NCBI RefSeq assembly: GCF_022921095.1 | Contig: NZ_CP095053.1 | Coordinates: 848,501-912,500, forward strand | Reading direction: 5' to 3' | Length of the DNA: 64,000 nucleotides | Source of the DNA: Hymenobacter aerilatus | GTDB taxonomy: Bacteria; Bacteroidota; Bacteroidia; Cytophagales; Hymenobacteraceae | In this document: in pieces, positions 1 to 8,976 of the stretch | How positions within the stretch are numbered: the stretch's first letter is position 1 | Layout of the letters: each line of letters opens with the position of its first letter | Notes under the pieces: model-generated | The model's database searches: none | The model's input: the letters and a program-made list of their open reading frames with translations, nothing else | What the model was told of the DNA's origin: nothing | Position numbers and translations under genes: made by a program

Positions 1-1
1 T

Positions 2-382
2 TTAAGCAAGAGCAATTCCTACATCACGGCGGCTTCTACCACGCCCCGACAGCGGTTTGGACTGGTATTTCTGAACTGCCGACTCACGGCCGCCCCCGAA
101 GCCCAGAAAGTCTACCTCGGTAGACCCTGGCGTCCTCATGCGCGCACCGTCTTTTTGGATACAGAAATGGGGGCGCACATCACGCCGGCAGGCTGGGACA
201 ACTGGCGCAACCCAGAAAATGAGAAGACAGCTTTCTATGCCGAGTACCAATCGCGCGGGCCGGGCGCCAACCCTGAGGGGCGGGTGCGGTGGAGTCGTCA
301 GCTCACCAGCAAAGAGGCCAAGCAGTACACGTTGAAAAATATCTTTGCGGGCACCGAGCCGTGGCTGCCTGAAAGCAAATAG
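2..382 (+). CDS. Pectinesterase, C-terminal fragment (5' end outside window)
   Basis: Only the last ~126 codons are present; the frame is open from the first bases of the window to TAG at 380-382. The motif YLGRPWRPHARTVFLDTEMG is the conserved carbohydrate esterase family 8 signature, with the Arg of LGRPW that contacts the active site, and is followed by ITPAGWDNW, another family hallmark. Such enzymes remove methyl esters from pectin, outside the cytoplasm. The signal peptide and the two catalytic Asp motifs would lie upstream and cannot be checked. Family call is firm; whether the gene is intact is unknown. Confidence 0.88.
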   Translation, partial: LSKSNSYITAASTTPRQRFGLVFLNCRLTAAPEAQKVYLGRPWRPHARTVFLDTEMGAHITPAGWDNWRNPENEKTAFYAEYQSRGPGANPEGRVRWSRQLTSKEAKQYTLKNIFAGTEPWLPESK

Positions 383-427
383 GGTAGGGTGTGTTCAAGT
401 AGAGATATAAAATGCTGTGCTACTACT

Positions 428-1375
428 CTACAACGCAAAGGCCTGGCCCTGCTCCGGAAAGATAAACCGGAGTCGAAGCGTATTATTCGTTTCGAGCTGC
501 TGTTTGATCTGAATGAGGTTGTCGGCTGTGGGCTTGCTGTGGGTAACAACGATAGGCAGGTTGCGCAGGGCGCCAACTCCCGTCAGCCGGGCCAGCACCA
601 ACAGCTCTTGCTGTAGCCAGTGGGGCGTGAGGTGCCCGAACAGCTGGGTGTCGGGTTGGGCGTTGGGGTAGGATACTTCCATAAAAATACCCCGCAGTGT
701 GCCGGCTCGTGCTAGTGGCGCTACCGCCTGCCACAGCTCGGCTAGGCGTGTGCTGTGCTCCACGGCATCGGGGCCAGTGTCGCCGAGGTAGAGGAGGTAG
801 TTGTTGCCGTAGCGGAGCAAGAAAGCCGCGCTCTCGTAGCCGGGGCCGTGGCTGAGTGGAAAGGCTCGGGCCAACAGCGCGGTACCGGCCACGGCGGTTT
901 CGGGGGCGCCAGGTAGGAGGGGGTGGTATTGATATTTGCCGAGGGTAGGGGCCGCGCCAGTAGTGCCGAAGTTGGGCCAGCTCTGCCAGTTGAAGTAGTG
1001 CTGTTGCAGGATAGCGAGGCAGCTAGGTAGGCCGTACAGGGTTTTGCTGGTGTCATCGGGGGCGTTGAGCAGCAGGCCGGCCATATGGTCGAGGTGGGCG
1101 TGGGAGAGTAGGTAGGCTTTGATCTGACGACGGATAATCTGGTCGGGAGTGCCGGGTAGGGCCCGTTGCGCTACCGCCTTTTCTACCCCGGCTCGGATGG
1201 TGCCGGCATCCAGACAAGCGTAGCTGATAGCGCCAACGGGGGCCACTAGGTAGGCCGAGAGGTTGCTTTCATCGAGGCCACCCCGTACGCCTAGGGGCAC
1301 TACCCGAAAGTCTGGTTGCTGGGCTGTTGCCAGATGGCCCAGCAGAAGGAGAAGGCAAACGACAAGCTTCGACAT
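428..1375 (-). CDS. Secreted class II cyclic-nucleotide phosphodiesterase (MBL fold)
   Basis: A 315-aa protein beginning with a classic signal peptide (hydrophobic run up to residue ~18, then AQQPD). The metal-binding motif SHAHLDHMAGL at about residues 90-100 fits the PDEase_II family (fungal PDE1, bacterial CpdP) of metallo-beta-lactamase-fold phosphodiesterases. Further family-like segments are FPLSHG, LYLGDTG and EVSYPN, which supply later metal ligands. It would hydrolyse 3',5'-cyclic nucleotides in the periplasm, possibly as scavenging. It is convergent with the pectinesterase fragment and stands alone. The family call rests on motif pattern; substrate is inferred. Confidence 0.8.
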   Translation of the reverse strand: MSKLVVCLLLLLGHLATAQQPDFRVVPLGVRGGLDESNLSAYLVAPVGAISYACLDAGTIRAGVEKAVAQRALPGTPDQIIRRQIKAYLLSHAHLDHMAGLLLNAPDDTSKTLYGLPSCLAILQQHYFNWQSWPNFGTTGAAPTLGKYQYHPLLPGAPETAVAGTALLARAFPLSHGPGYESAAFLLRYGNNYLLYLGDTGPDAVEHSTRLAELWQAVAPLARAGTLRGIFMEVSYPNAQPDTQLFGHLTPHWLQQELLVLARLTGVGALRNLPIVVTHSKPTADNLIQIKQQLETNNTLRLRFIFPEQGQAFAL

Positions 1376-1491
1376 GTATTACTAGTGGAGAACAAACTCA
1401 CGTGGACCAAGCCAAAGGTAGATAGGGTAGAAACAACGACACAACCACGCCTACTCTATCTTTACCCTAGCTACCTACCCCGCACGCCCGT

Positions 1492-2085
1492 ATGCTACTC
1501 AACCAAGCCCGCTTCGATGAAGCCATCCGCCTGTTCGACGACGCCAACGCCGAAGACCCCCACCAGGAAGTTGCGGACGGACAGTCCTACCCCAAAGAAC
1601 TGCTCTATGGCCAGCGCATGAGCGCCTGTCTGCACGCAGTGGCCCCCAACGCTCCGGAAGCTATACAGCTGGCAGCCCGCTGCCAGCACATCCGCCGCTG
1701 GACCATCCCGCGCCAGGATTTTCCCATGGACCGCGCCGGCTACCACAAATGGCGCAACACGCTCAAGAAATTCCACGCTCAGCTAGCCAGCGAAATCCTG
1801 ACGCAGGTAGGCTACGATGCCGAAACCATCCAGCGGGTGCAGGTGCTCCTGCAAAAGCAGCAGATGCACCTCGACCCCGAAGTGCAGCTGCTGGAAGATG
1901 TGATTTGCCTGGTGTTTTTGCAATACTATTTCCTTGATTTTGCCGCTCAACACCCGGAGGATAAAGTCATCGACATTGTGCAGAAAACCTGGCGCAAAAT
2001 GACGCCCGAGGGCCACCAGCTAGCCTTGCAATTGCCCTTAGCGCCCAAGGCGCAGGCATTGATTGGCAAGGCGCTAAATAGTTAG
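1492..2085 (+). CDS. DUF4202 family protein
   Basis: A 197-aa soluble protein, ATG start, no signal peptide. The order of motifs (N-terminal FDDANAEDP, then ARCQHIRRWTIPRQDFP, then YHKWRNTLKKFHAQ, and LEDVICLVFLQYYF) matches DUF4202, a helical family with conserved His/Asp residues reminiscent of HD-type hydrolases. No function is established. The only upstream DNA is a 115-bp stretch shared with the divergent phosphodiesterase gene, so the two may share a regulatory region. Confidence 0.8.
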   Translation: MLLNQARFDEAIRLFDDANAEDPHQEVADGQSYPKELLYGQRMSACLHAVAPNAPEAIQLAARCQHIRRWTIPRQDFPMDRAGYHKWRNTLKKFHAQLASEILTQVGYDAETIQRVQVLLQKQQMHLDPEVQLLEDVICLVFLQYYFLDFAAQHPEDKVIDIVQKTWRKMTPEGHQLALQLPLAPKAQALIGKALNS

Positions 2086-2127
2086 TAGAGCAAAAGTCCG
2101 CAAATCTATACTCAGCCAATAAACCAG

Positions 2128-2739
2128 CTAATCAGTAAATACAGGCCAAATTTTATCAATCTGCCAGTGCCCGGTGTGGCGCGACAGGCCAAAAGCCAAC
2201 CCCGTGCGGGGCATTTGCGCGTGGCTGGGCTGTGGTAACACCACCTGCGCCGAATCGGTCGTGTGGTGTTGCAGATGAGGCGTAGCGCGTAGTAGCTCGG
2301 TCAGTTCCTCAGCGTCTTGGGAGAAGATGATAGGGTCATAGTCGAAGCCTGCGGGCGGTCCGTCATATTGCGGGTGCAGCCGGAGCGTGTCGGCCCACTG
2401 CTGGTATTCTGCCCGGCGTGCTGCGGCGTAAGCCGCCGACACGTAGCCACTGCTACGCAAAGTAGTCAAGTAGGAGTCTACGGCTTCAAGGTCAACCGCG
2501 TAGATATCGGTACTGTCTTCGGAATAAGCTGCGGGCACTAGCGGCAGTTGATTCAGCTCATCAGCCTGCGGCGCATACCAGCGCAGAAACTGCTGCACTA
2601 CGGCTACAGGCGTAGCGGCTGTATCGGTGGTAGTGTGGGCAGGAACTGGCCGCTCTGCGCCCGAAGCAGTAGTTTCTTCGGACGCAGAGTGCGTACAGGC
2701 GCAGCTTACAAGCAACAAAATAAGGCAGCAACGGCGCAT
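2128..2739 (-). CDS. Putative lipoprotein of unknown function
   Basis: A 203-aa protein with a lipoprotein-type N-terminus: a short hydrophobic stretch ends in LLVSCAC, giving a candidate lipidated Cys at about residue 13, followed by a Ser/Thr/Ala-rich linker to about residue 45. The following VVQQFLRWYAPQ segment resembles the start of DUF3828-like domains, which usually sit in periplasmic or surface lipoproteins; this is weak. It begins 12 nt after the stop of the M28 peptidase gene on the same strand and is probably co-transcribed with it. Confidence 0.65.
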   Translation of the reverse strand: MRRCCLILLLVSCACTHSASEETTASGAERPVPAHTTTDTAATPVAVVQQFLRWYAPQADELNQLPLVPAAYSEDSTDIYAVDLEAVDSYLTTLRSSGYVSAAYAAARRAEYQQWADTLRLHPQYDGPPAGFDYDPIIFSQDAEELTELLRATPHLQHHTTDSAQVVLPQPSHAQMPRTGLAFGLSRHTGHWQIDKIWPVFTD

Positions 2740-2751
2740 AGTGCTTGCTTT

Positions 2752-4113
2752 CTACCGCACCGGCTTCGGAATCACTGGCAGGCTTTCGTGGCCTTGAGCA
2801 TCCACGGAGGCCACCCCGAAGATGTAGTTGTCTTTGCTCTGGGTGAGGTCGGCTTTCGTGTCGGTCACGAATACCTTTTGCTGCCACTTGGGCGAGGTAG
2901 TTTCGCGGATGAGCACATAGTAGCCGGCGGGCTTGGGGCCGGCGGCAGGGGCGTCCCACTTCAGCTGCGTGCGGTTGGTGAGCTGGGCCGTGAGCACACC
3001 CACGTTTTGGGGCGAAGCCGGTGCCAAGGCCAAGCCGGCCAGGGTAGCCAGGTTCACGCCGGTGTTTTTGCGTAGGTAGCCAAAGTCCATGAACTTGGCA
3101 TGGTCGCCGTACTCCACGCCGTTTTCGGTGCGCAGGTCTTGGTGCTGGTGGCGGAAATCTTCATTCATCTCCGTGAAGCGCACCGCCGTGAAGCCCTGCT
3201 GATTGAACGGCGTATGGTCGCCACCGCGTAGGAATCGGTCGGGGCGGTACACCACCACCACATCGAGGCCATCTACGTAGTCCTCAGCGGACTGCTGAGC
3301 GTAGCGGGCTAGTTGGCGGGAAGGCGAATCGTTTTCCGACGACAACGTGCGGCGCACCCTACCCTCGGCCTCGGTTTCAGTGGCAGGCACGCCCTCGCTA
3401 AATACGCGCAGGTGCTTATTATCGTCAGTGGAAGGGTCGTCGCCGTGCGAGTTGCCCACAATGTCGTTGTTGAGCATGGCTACCACGTTCCAGCCTTCGG
3501 CCTTGGCGCGTTTGGCCAGGTGCGTTGAGCCATAGAGACCCTGCTCCTCGCCCTGCACAGCCACGAAGATGATGGTGGCCGGATATTTCTGCTGCGACAT
3601 CACGCGGGCCAGCTCCATCACGGCCACCGTGCCGGAGCCGTCGTCGTTGGCACCGGGCGCGTCGGCGGTAGCGTTCATCACATCCGACACCCGCGAATCG
3701 ATGTGCCCGCTCACGATAAAGATGCGCTTGTCATTGGGGTCGGTGCCGGGTAGGGTGGCCATCACGTTGGCCATCACCACGGGCTTGTCGATGCGGCGGC
3801 CGTCAGGCTTGATGGTGAAGGTGTCCTGGGTGACTACAAGGCGGTTGCCGCTGGCTTTGCTGTACTTTCGGAACTCATCTTCCACCCAGTTGCGCGCCGC
3901 CCCAATGCCGCGCTTCTTGCTCTTGGTATCGCTCAGGGTATGGCGCGTGCCGAAACTCACGAGCTTGTCAACGTCCTCTTTCAGGCGTTTCTCCGAAATG
4001 TCATTCACCATCTTCTTGATGGTGGGGTCGGGAGTGGTCGAGGGCTTGTTTTGCGCCAGCAGGGGTAGGGCCGGTAAGAGAAAAGCAGTCAATAGGGTAG
4101 AGCGAAGCTTCAT
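2752..4113 (-). CDS. Secreted M28 family metallopeptidase
   Basis: A 453-aa protein with signal peptide (hydrophobic to about residue 20, ending PLLAQ). The zinc ligands of the M28 aminopeptidase family are all visible: SGHIDSR (His and a downstream Asp), GANDDGSG (bridging Asp), QGEEQGLYGS (catalytic Glu and metal Glu), NNDIVGN (Asp) and DHTPFN (His). From about residue 355 a fibronectin type III-like segment (TQLKWDAPAAG...YYVLIRET) follows, common in secreted Bacteroidota peptidases. It should cleave N-terminal residues from peptides outside the inner membrane. It leads a likely two-gene operon with the lipoprotein. Confidence 0.9.
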   Translation of the reverse strand: MKLRSTLLTAFLLPALPLLAQNKPSTTPDPTIKKMVNDISEKRLKEDVDKLVSFGTRHTLSDTKSKKRGIGAARNWVEDEFRKYSKASGNRLVVTQDTFTIKPDGRRIDKPVVMANVMATLPGTDPNDKRIFIVSGHIDSRVSDVMNATADAPGANDDGSGTVAVMELARVMSQQKYPATIIFVAVQGEEQGLYGSTHLAKRAKAEGWNVVAMLNNDIVGNSHGDDPSTDDNKHLRVFSEGVPATETEAEGRVRRTLSSENDSPSRQLARYAQQSAEDYVDGLDVVVVYRPDRFLRGGDHTPFNQQGFTAVRFTEMNEDFRHQHQDLRTENGVEYGDHAKFMDFGYLRKNTGVNLATLAGLALAPASPQNVGVLTAQLTNRTQLKWDAPAAGPKPAGYYVLIRETTSPKWQQKVFVTDTKADLTQSKDNYIFGVASVDAQGHESLPVIPKPVR

Positions 4114-4256
4114 GCGGAGGTTGGTTTGGTTGAGGGCAAGCTACAGCTTGGTTGTTGGTTTGTAGTGATTCGTACTACTAAAGAACGTCATTTCGACCAC
4201 GTTGCGCCGCAAGCAAGGAGGAGAAATCTCGCATGCTGACAAGCCAACGGCTGAAT

Positions 4257-5474
4257 CTACACCAAAGACACCAACGCGCTGGCCGCGTTGCCCCCAAAAC
4301 CCGCCGCATTCACCAGAATACGCCGAATAGGCTGCTTAGGCGCCGTGGCCAGATAAGTAGGAAAGGGCGCGACAGGCCATTGCTGCGTTGCCAGTATTTG
4401 CAATGCAAAATCGAGACTGAGTGCTGCCGAGGCACCCAACGTGTGCCCTACCAGCCACTTATTGGAAAGAAGCAGCGGGGGACTCCCGCTGAAAACTGTC
4501 TGTACGGCTGCCAGTTCGGCAGCGTCGCCGGCCGGGGTGCCAGGGCTATGCAGCACTAGGGCGTCTACCTCGTGCAGCTCCCTACCCGCCTGCTGCAACG
4601 CCTGCCGCATCGCTTTCTGAAAATGCTGCCCATCGGCCGAAATACCCGTTTTGCTGCCGATAGCTTCAAAACCAAATCCCACGCTTTCCAAGCGGAACAG
4701 CGGCTGGTGCGTCGCCGCTGCTTCGGTGGTGGCGGTAGTAGCGGCTACTCTCTCTAGGGCAAACACGGCCGCGCCCTCACCCAGCGTGAAGGTAGAAGGC
4801 CGCCCCGCCCCCGGCCGGCAGGGCCACGTGCCCGCCGCGAAGGGCGAGTAAATGCCGATAGCCTGCATCTGTGCTAGCGTGAACTCCGTGAGCGGCGCCT
4901 CAGCTCCGCCCGCCAAGTAGCGGTCTGCCATACCTGCTCGCAGCCAGGCCACGGCATTGCCCAGCGCCTGAAACGCGCTGCTGCACGTGCTAGAATGGCT
5001 TAGCGCAGCCCCATCGGCACTACCCGCATCAAAGGCCACCCAGCTAGCCACATTGCCCAACGTCGTAAGCGGCGACGCAGCCGCTGGCACGCTGCCTTCG
5101 CGTAAAAACTCCTCGTGGTACTGCTCTAAGTGGTGCGTGGCCCCGCGGCTGCTGCCTATGCTGACGGTAAGAGCGTGTTGATTGTAGGTTGTAGGTTGTT
5201 GGTCATGATTCCATCCCGCGTCCGTGGCGGCCTGGCGGGCCGCCAGTATGGCAAGCAACACAGTGCGGTCGAGCTGGCGGTAGGCGGGATGGGCGCGCCG
5301 CAGCTCCGCCACGGCCGCCTCGGTAGCGGGGGGTAGGGTGGCTACAGGCAGGCCGTTGGGGTGGGTGGAAAAAGGCGAATCGGAAGAAGCTGGAAAGGCC
5401 TGCTCACCCAGCGCCGACACCCGGCCTCGGCCCCGAATGATGATAAACGCCTCGTCGGCGCGGGCGTTAGTCAT
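4257..5474 (-). CDS. Beta-ketoacyl synthase (KAS I/II type) of the biotin operon
   Basis: A 405-aa thiolase-fold condensing enzyme. The Cys-His-His triad is readable: STCSSAFQ (nucleophile Cys), LHSPGTPAGD (first His) and KWLVGHTLGAS (second His), so it should be active. It overlaps the end of bioA by 8 bp on the same strand and is the last gene of the bio operon, so a role in building the pimeloyl-acyl precursor is likely (inference). An odd low-complexity stretch, encoded at 5172-5210 and reading QQPTTYNQHA, resembles intergenic repeat sequence and sits between the N-terminal half and VSIGSS. No bioC or bioH is in the operon. Confidence 0.85.
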   Translation of the reverse strand: MTNARADEAFIIIRGRGRVSALGEQAFPASSDSPFSTHPNGLPVATLPPATEAAVAELRRAHPAYRQLDRTVLLAILAARQAATDAGWNHDQQPTTYNQHALTVSIGSSRGATHHLEQYHEEFLREGSVPAAASPLTTLGNVASWVAFDAGSADGAALSHSSTCSSAFQALGNAVAWLRAGMADRYLAGGAEAPLTEFTLAQMQAIGIYSPFAAGTWPCRPGAGRPSTFTLGEGAAVFALERVAATTATTEAAATHQPLFRLESVGFGFEAIGSKTGISADGQHFQKAMRQALQQAGRELHEVDALVLHSPGTPAGDAAELAAVQTVFSGSPPLLLSNKWLVGHTLGASAALSLDFALQILATQQWPVAPFPTYLATAPKQPIRRILVNAAGFGGNAASALVSLV

Positions 5475-6789
5475 GCAGGTATTCGGGCAGGGTAGGGGCG
5501 GGCGTGAAGTTCAACACCAGCTCGCGCATCTGGCGCAGCACTTGGTAGAGTAGGGCTAGCTCGGCATCGGTGGTGCAATAAGGCGGCAGCAGATACACTA
5601 CGTTGCCCAAGGGGCGCAGAATCACGTGGTTGTCGAAGGCGAGCTGGTAGAACGCGTCGCGGAGGCGACTGAAGTAGCTAGTGCCCTCGCCGGGGTCGTA
5701 CTCCACAGCCAGCACTGTACCCACATGGCGCACGGCCCGGATGCCTGGCTGGTCTTCTAGTTCCTGCTTAAACGCGGCGTGGGCGGCCGCAATGCGCTGG
5801 CGCTGCTGTGTACACGCCTCAGCGCGGGTGAGCTCCAGGCTAGCCAGGGCGGCGGCGCAGGCTACGGGGTTAGCAGTATAGGAGTGGCCATGAAACAAGG
5901 CCTTCATCTTGTCGTCGCTCAGAAACGCCTCGTAGAGCGGCGCGGCGCAGGTGGTCAAGCCCATAGCGAGCGTGCCGCCCGTGAGGCCCTTCGAGAAGCA
6001 CATGATATCGGGCTGCTCCTGCAACTGACTGCTGGCAAACAGCGGCCCAGTACGGCCGAAGCCGGTCATCACTTCATCGGCAATGCACAGCACGCCGCGC
6101 TGGTGGCAGCGGCGCACCATTGCATCCAGCACCTCGGCCGAGTAGGCTACCATGCCCGCTGTGCCCAGCAGCAGCGGCTCAAAGATGAAGCCCGCTACCT
6201 CGGGATGTTGTAAAGCTGCGTCCAGCTGCGCCAGAACCTCGGCCTCGCGGCCCGGCACCGGCACGTCGATAAACTCCACTTCAAACAGCAACGGCCAAAA
6301 CGGCTGCGTAAACGCCCCCCGGCTGCTTACCGACATGGCCCCGAACGTGTCGCCGTGGTAGGAGTCGCGGAAGCAGAGGAAGCGCCGCCGCTGGGGCTGA
6401 CCTTGGTTGTGGAAGTATTGCAGCACCATTTTCAGGGCTACCTCCACTGCCGTCGAGCCATTGTCGGAGTAAAATACGCGGGACTGGTTACGGGGTAGGA
6501 GTTCGAGCAGTTGCTCAGCAAGCTCCACGGCTGTAGGGTGAGTGAAGCCGGCAAACAGCACGTGCTCCAGGGTGCGGAGCTGCGCGCTCACACGCTCGGC
6601 AATGGCGGGGTGGGCGTGGCCATGTAGGTTCACCCACCACGACGAGATGCCGTCGAGGTAGCGGGTGCCGTCTTCGGCAATAAGCCAGGCGCCCTCGCCG
6701 CTGATGATAGGTACGGCCAGCGGGGCGGTTTGCATTTGAGTGTAGGGGTGCCACAGCACGGCGTGGTCCCGTTGGGCAAGCGTAGACAT
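5467..6789 (-). CDS. bioA: Adenosylmethionine-8-amino-7-oxononanoate aminotransferase
   Basis: A 440-aa PLP enzyme of fold type I that converts KAPA to DAPA with S-adenosylmethionine as amino donor. The motif GISSWWVNLHGHAHP near residue 50 is specific to BioA, and CIADEVMTGFGRTG holds the PLP-contacting Asp. The lysine is in the FSKGLTGG motif. Start ATG at 6789 gives MSTLAQRDHAVLWHPY, the normal BioA N-terminus (HPYTQM). It lies downstream of bioD, separated by a 257-bp spacer containing a palindromic repeat, and overlaps the ketoacyl synthase gene. Confidence 0.97.
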   Translation of the reverse strand: MSTLAQRDHAVLWHPYTQMQTAPLAVPIISGEGAWLIAEDGTRYLDGISSWWVNLHGHAHPAIAERVSAQLRTLEHVLFAGFTHPTAVELAEQLLELLPRNQSRVFYSDNGSTAVEVALKMVLQYFHNQGQPQRRRFLCFRDSYHGDTFGAMSVSSRGAFTQPFWPLLFEVEFIDVPVPGREAEVLAQLDAALQHPEVAGFIFEPLLLGTAGMVAYSAEVLDAMVRRCHQRGVLCIADEVMTGFGRTGPLFASSQLQEQPDIMCFSKGLTGGTLAMGLTTCAAPLYEAFLSDDKMKALFHGHSYTANPVACAAALASLELTRAEACTQQRQRIAAAHAAFKQELEDQPGIRAVRHVGTVLAVEYDPGEGTSYFSRLRDAFYQLAFDNHVILRPLGNVVYLLPPYCTTDAELALLYQVLRQMRELVLNFTPAPTLPEYLHD

Positions 6790-6935
6790 ACCGCAAAGCT
6801 ACGCGGTTCCGGGCGGACGTGGGTTCTCGGGTGGGCAGGCGCAGGCTTTTGGGTAGGGAGGCCAAGGTTCCTGTATAGGTGCGCGGAGGAAAAGCACGTA
6901 GGTGCCCAGACGCCGCCCAGTGACCTATTCTTGAC

Positions 6936-7035
6936 TGTCATCCTGAGCTTGCGAAGGACCTTCTCACGTGAGAACGACCATCGTACCAACGACTCGTTCT
7001 CACGTGAGAAGATCCTTCGCAAGCTCAGGATGACA
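6936..7035. repeat. TGTCATCCTGAG palindromic repeat, copy 1
   Basis: A 100-bp inverted repeat. The arms begin TGTCATCCTGAGCTTGCGAA and are nearly perfect reverse complements; the centre contains TTCTCACGTGAGAA on both sides of a short AT-richer loop. It sits between bioD and bioA inside an operon, so it may form a stable mRNA hairpin. Seven copies of the family occur in this window. Confidence 0.93.
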
Positions 7036-7046
7036 AGTGTTATTCC

Positions 7047-7679
7047 TCAATTACCCGCAAACCACTCCCGAAACTCTGCTGCATACCGCTGCACCACAGC
7101 CGCATCCAGCACCGGCTCGGGCAGTACGCGGGGCATAATGGGCACGCCAGTGTGCTGCGCAATAAATTCTTCGGTGGTGGGGGTAGGCTCGCCGTTGAAT
7201 ACGAGGCCGCGCACCGGAATCTGCCGCTGCCGCAGCACCTCCAGCGTCAGCAGGGTGTGGTTGATACTGCCCAGGTAATTACGCGATACCACCACCGCCG
7301 CCAAGCCCAGTTGCGCCAACAAATCCACCATCAGAAACCTTGGTGCCAGCGGCACCAGCAGGCCGCCCGCACCTTCTACTACCAGATGGTTGTCGGTGCG
7401 AGGTAGGTGGAAGGCGCTGGGCGTAGGCTCAATGCCCTCGGCGGCAGCAGCGGCATGGGGTGAGGCGGGTAGGGCTAGGCGGTACGCTTCGGGGTGGAAG
7501 TAAGAATTTGGGTTGCTGACCAAGCTGCGCACGGTGGCCGCGTCGGTAGTGGGCGTGAGGCCGGCTTGCACAGGCTTCCAGTAGTCGGCGCCCAGAGCTT
7601 CGGTGAGAATGGCGGCTGCGACGGTTTTGCCTACGTCCGTGCCGATGCCGGTGATAAAGAGGTGTTCCAAAAGAGTCAA
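7047..7679 (-). CDS. bioD: ATP-dependent dethiobiotin synthetase
   Basis: A 210-aa protein that carboxylates DAPA to dethiobiotin using ATP. The N-terminal FITGIGTDVGKTV is the BioD P-loop (GxxxxGKT), YWKPVQAG is the substrate-binding Lys motif, and VEGAGGLLVPL is the conserved glycine-rich loop. It starts one nucleotide after the bioF stop, so the two are translationally close. Length is normal for the family (about 210-230 aa). Confidence 0.96.
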   Translation of the reverse strand: MTLLEHLFITGIGTDVGKTVAAAILTEALGADYWKPVQAGLTPTTDAATVRSLVSNPNSYFHPEAYRLALPASPHAAAAAEGIEPTPSAFHLPRTDNHLVVEGAGGLLVPLAPRFLMVDLLAQLGLAAVVVSRNYLGSINHTLLTLEVLRQRQIPVRGLVFNGEPTPTTEEFIAQHTGVPIMPRVLPEPVLDAAVVQRYAAEFREWFAGN

Positions 7680-7680
7680 T

Positions 7681-8820
7681 TTAATATTCTCCCAACACCT
7701 CCGCTAGCCTATCAATCTCCGCCTCCGTGTTATACGCGTGCACAATCAACCGCAGGCGCTCGGTGCCAGTGGGGACGGTAGGCGCCACAATAGCTCGCAC
7801 GTCGAAGCCAGCGTCTTGGGCGGTGGTGGCTATTTGCTTTACTGCTTCGGGGCCGGGGGAGGTAGGGAAGAACACCGGGTGAATGATGTGACTATCGGCC
7901 GGTACATGCAGACCAGGTACCGCGTTCAAGGTGATTTTTAAGTGATCTGACAGCGCAAATAGTCGCTGCCGCTCCGTATCTAGGGTAGGAAGCAACTGAT
8001 ACGCCGCCGCCAACGTGGCAATCATGTAGGGTGCTGGGGCGGTGGTATAGATGAAGGGGCGGCTGAAATTCAAGAGGTAGTCGCGCAGGATGGCTGAACC
8101 AGCTATAGCTGCACCCTGGCTGCCTAAGGCCTTGCCAAACGTCAGCACGCGGGCGAATATGTCGTCTTCCAAGCCCAACTCCGCTACCAAGCCGGCGCCG
8201 TGCGGACCGTAGAGGCCGTTGGTGTGGGCCTCGTCTACTACTAAGTACAACTCATGCTGCCGGCACAAATCAGCTAGTTCGCGCAGGGGAGCCATGTCGC
8301 CGTCCATGGAGTAGAGCGCCTCCACGGCCACAAACACGGCGCCGGTGGCGCGGGGTAGGCGACGCTCCAGGTCGGCTACATCGTTGTGACGGAAGCTGTA
8401 GGCCGTGGCAAAGCTGCCGCGAATGCCGTCTTTCACGGAAGCGTGCGAAGCTTCGTCGTAGAAAATGGTATCGCCGCGGCGGGGCACGGCGGCAAAGAAG
8501 CCCAGATTGGCCGCGTAGCCGGAGTTGAAAAGTAGCGCTGCCTCGGCGCGATGGAACTGCGCTAAGTGGGTTTCCAGGACTTCGGCCGCCACCGAGTTGC
8601 CGGTAAGCAGGCGGGAGCCGGTGCTGCCAGCATCTTCTCGTTGAATAGCAGTTTGCAACGCCTGCCGTAGGGTAGGGGAGCGGGCCAGGCCGAGGTAGTC
8701 GTTGGAGCTGAAATCAACCAGGTTGTCAGCGGACAGCGACAGGCGGCGGCGGGTGCCTTCAGCTTCGCGCTTGGCAAGGTGCTGAGCGAGGCGGTGGTGG
8801 AGGGGAGAGCTAGTAGACAT
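7681..8820 (-). CDS. bioF: 8-amino-7-oxononanoate synthase
   Basis: A 379-aa alpha-oxoamine synthase that condenses pimeloyl-thioester with alanine. Readable signatures are DFSSNDYLGLA at the N-terminus, GSTGSRLLTGN, VVDEAHTNGLYG (PLP-ring Asp and His) and LTFGKALGSQG, which carries the Schiff-base lysine. It follows bioB after a spacer of about 155 bp that holds another palindromic repeat. Serine palmitoyltransferase and KBL are relatives, but the operon context decides for BioF. Confidence 0.95.
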   Translation of the reverse strand: MSTSSPLHHRLAQHLAKREAEGTRRRLSLSADNLVDFSSNDYLGLARSPTLRQALQTAIQREDAGSTGSRLLTGNSVAAEVLETHLAQFHRAEAALLFNSGYAANLGFFAAVPRRGDTIFYDEASHASVKDGIRGSFATAYSFRHNDVADLERRLPRATGAVFVAVEALYSMDGDMAPLRELADLCRQHELYLVVDEAHTNGLYGPHGAGLVAELGLEDDIFARVLTFGKALGSQGAAIAGSAILRDYLLNFSRPFIYTTAPAPYMIATLAAAYQLLPTLDTERQRLFALSDHLKITLNAVPGLHVPADSHIIHPVFFPTSPGPEAVKQIATTAQDAGFDVRAIVAPTVPTGTERLRLIVHAYNTEAEIDRLAEVLGEY

Positions 8821-8834
8821 GGTAGACTACAAAA

Positions 8835-8943
8835 CGCGTGTCATCCTGAGCTTGCGAAGGACCTTCTCATGCCAGAACGAGTCGTTAGTACGATAATCGT
8901 TCATGCGTGAGAAGGTCCTTCGCTGCGCTCAGGATGACACGCG
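8835..8943. repeat. TGTCATCCTGAG palindromic repeat, copy 2
   Basis: A 109-bp inverted repeat between bioB and bioF. The outer arms are CGCGTGTCATCC and GGATGACACGCG, followed inwards by CTGAGC-type and GAAGGACCTTCTCA-type blocks. The outermost 4 bp differ from copy 1, so arms have been extended or trimmed independently. Confidence 0.92.
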
Positions 8944-8976
8944 AAGGCTTACAGACAAAACAGGGAACTGCGTACT

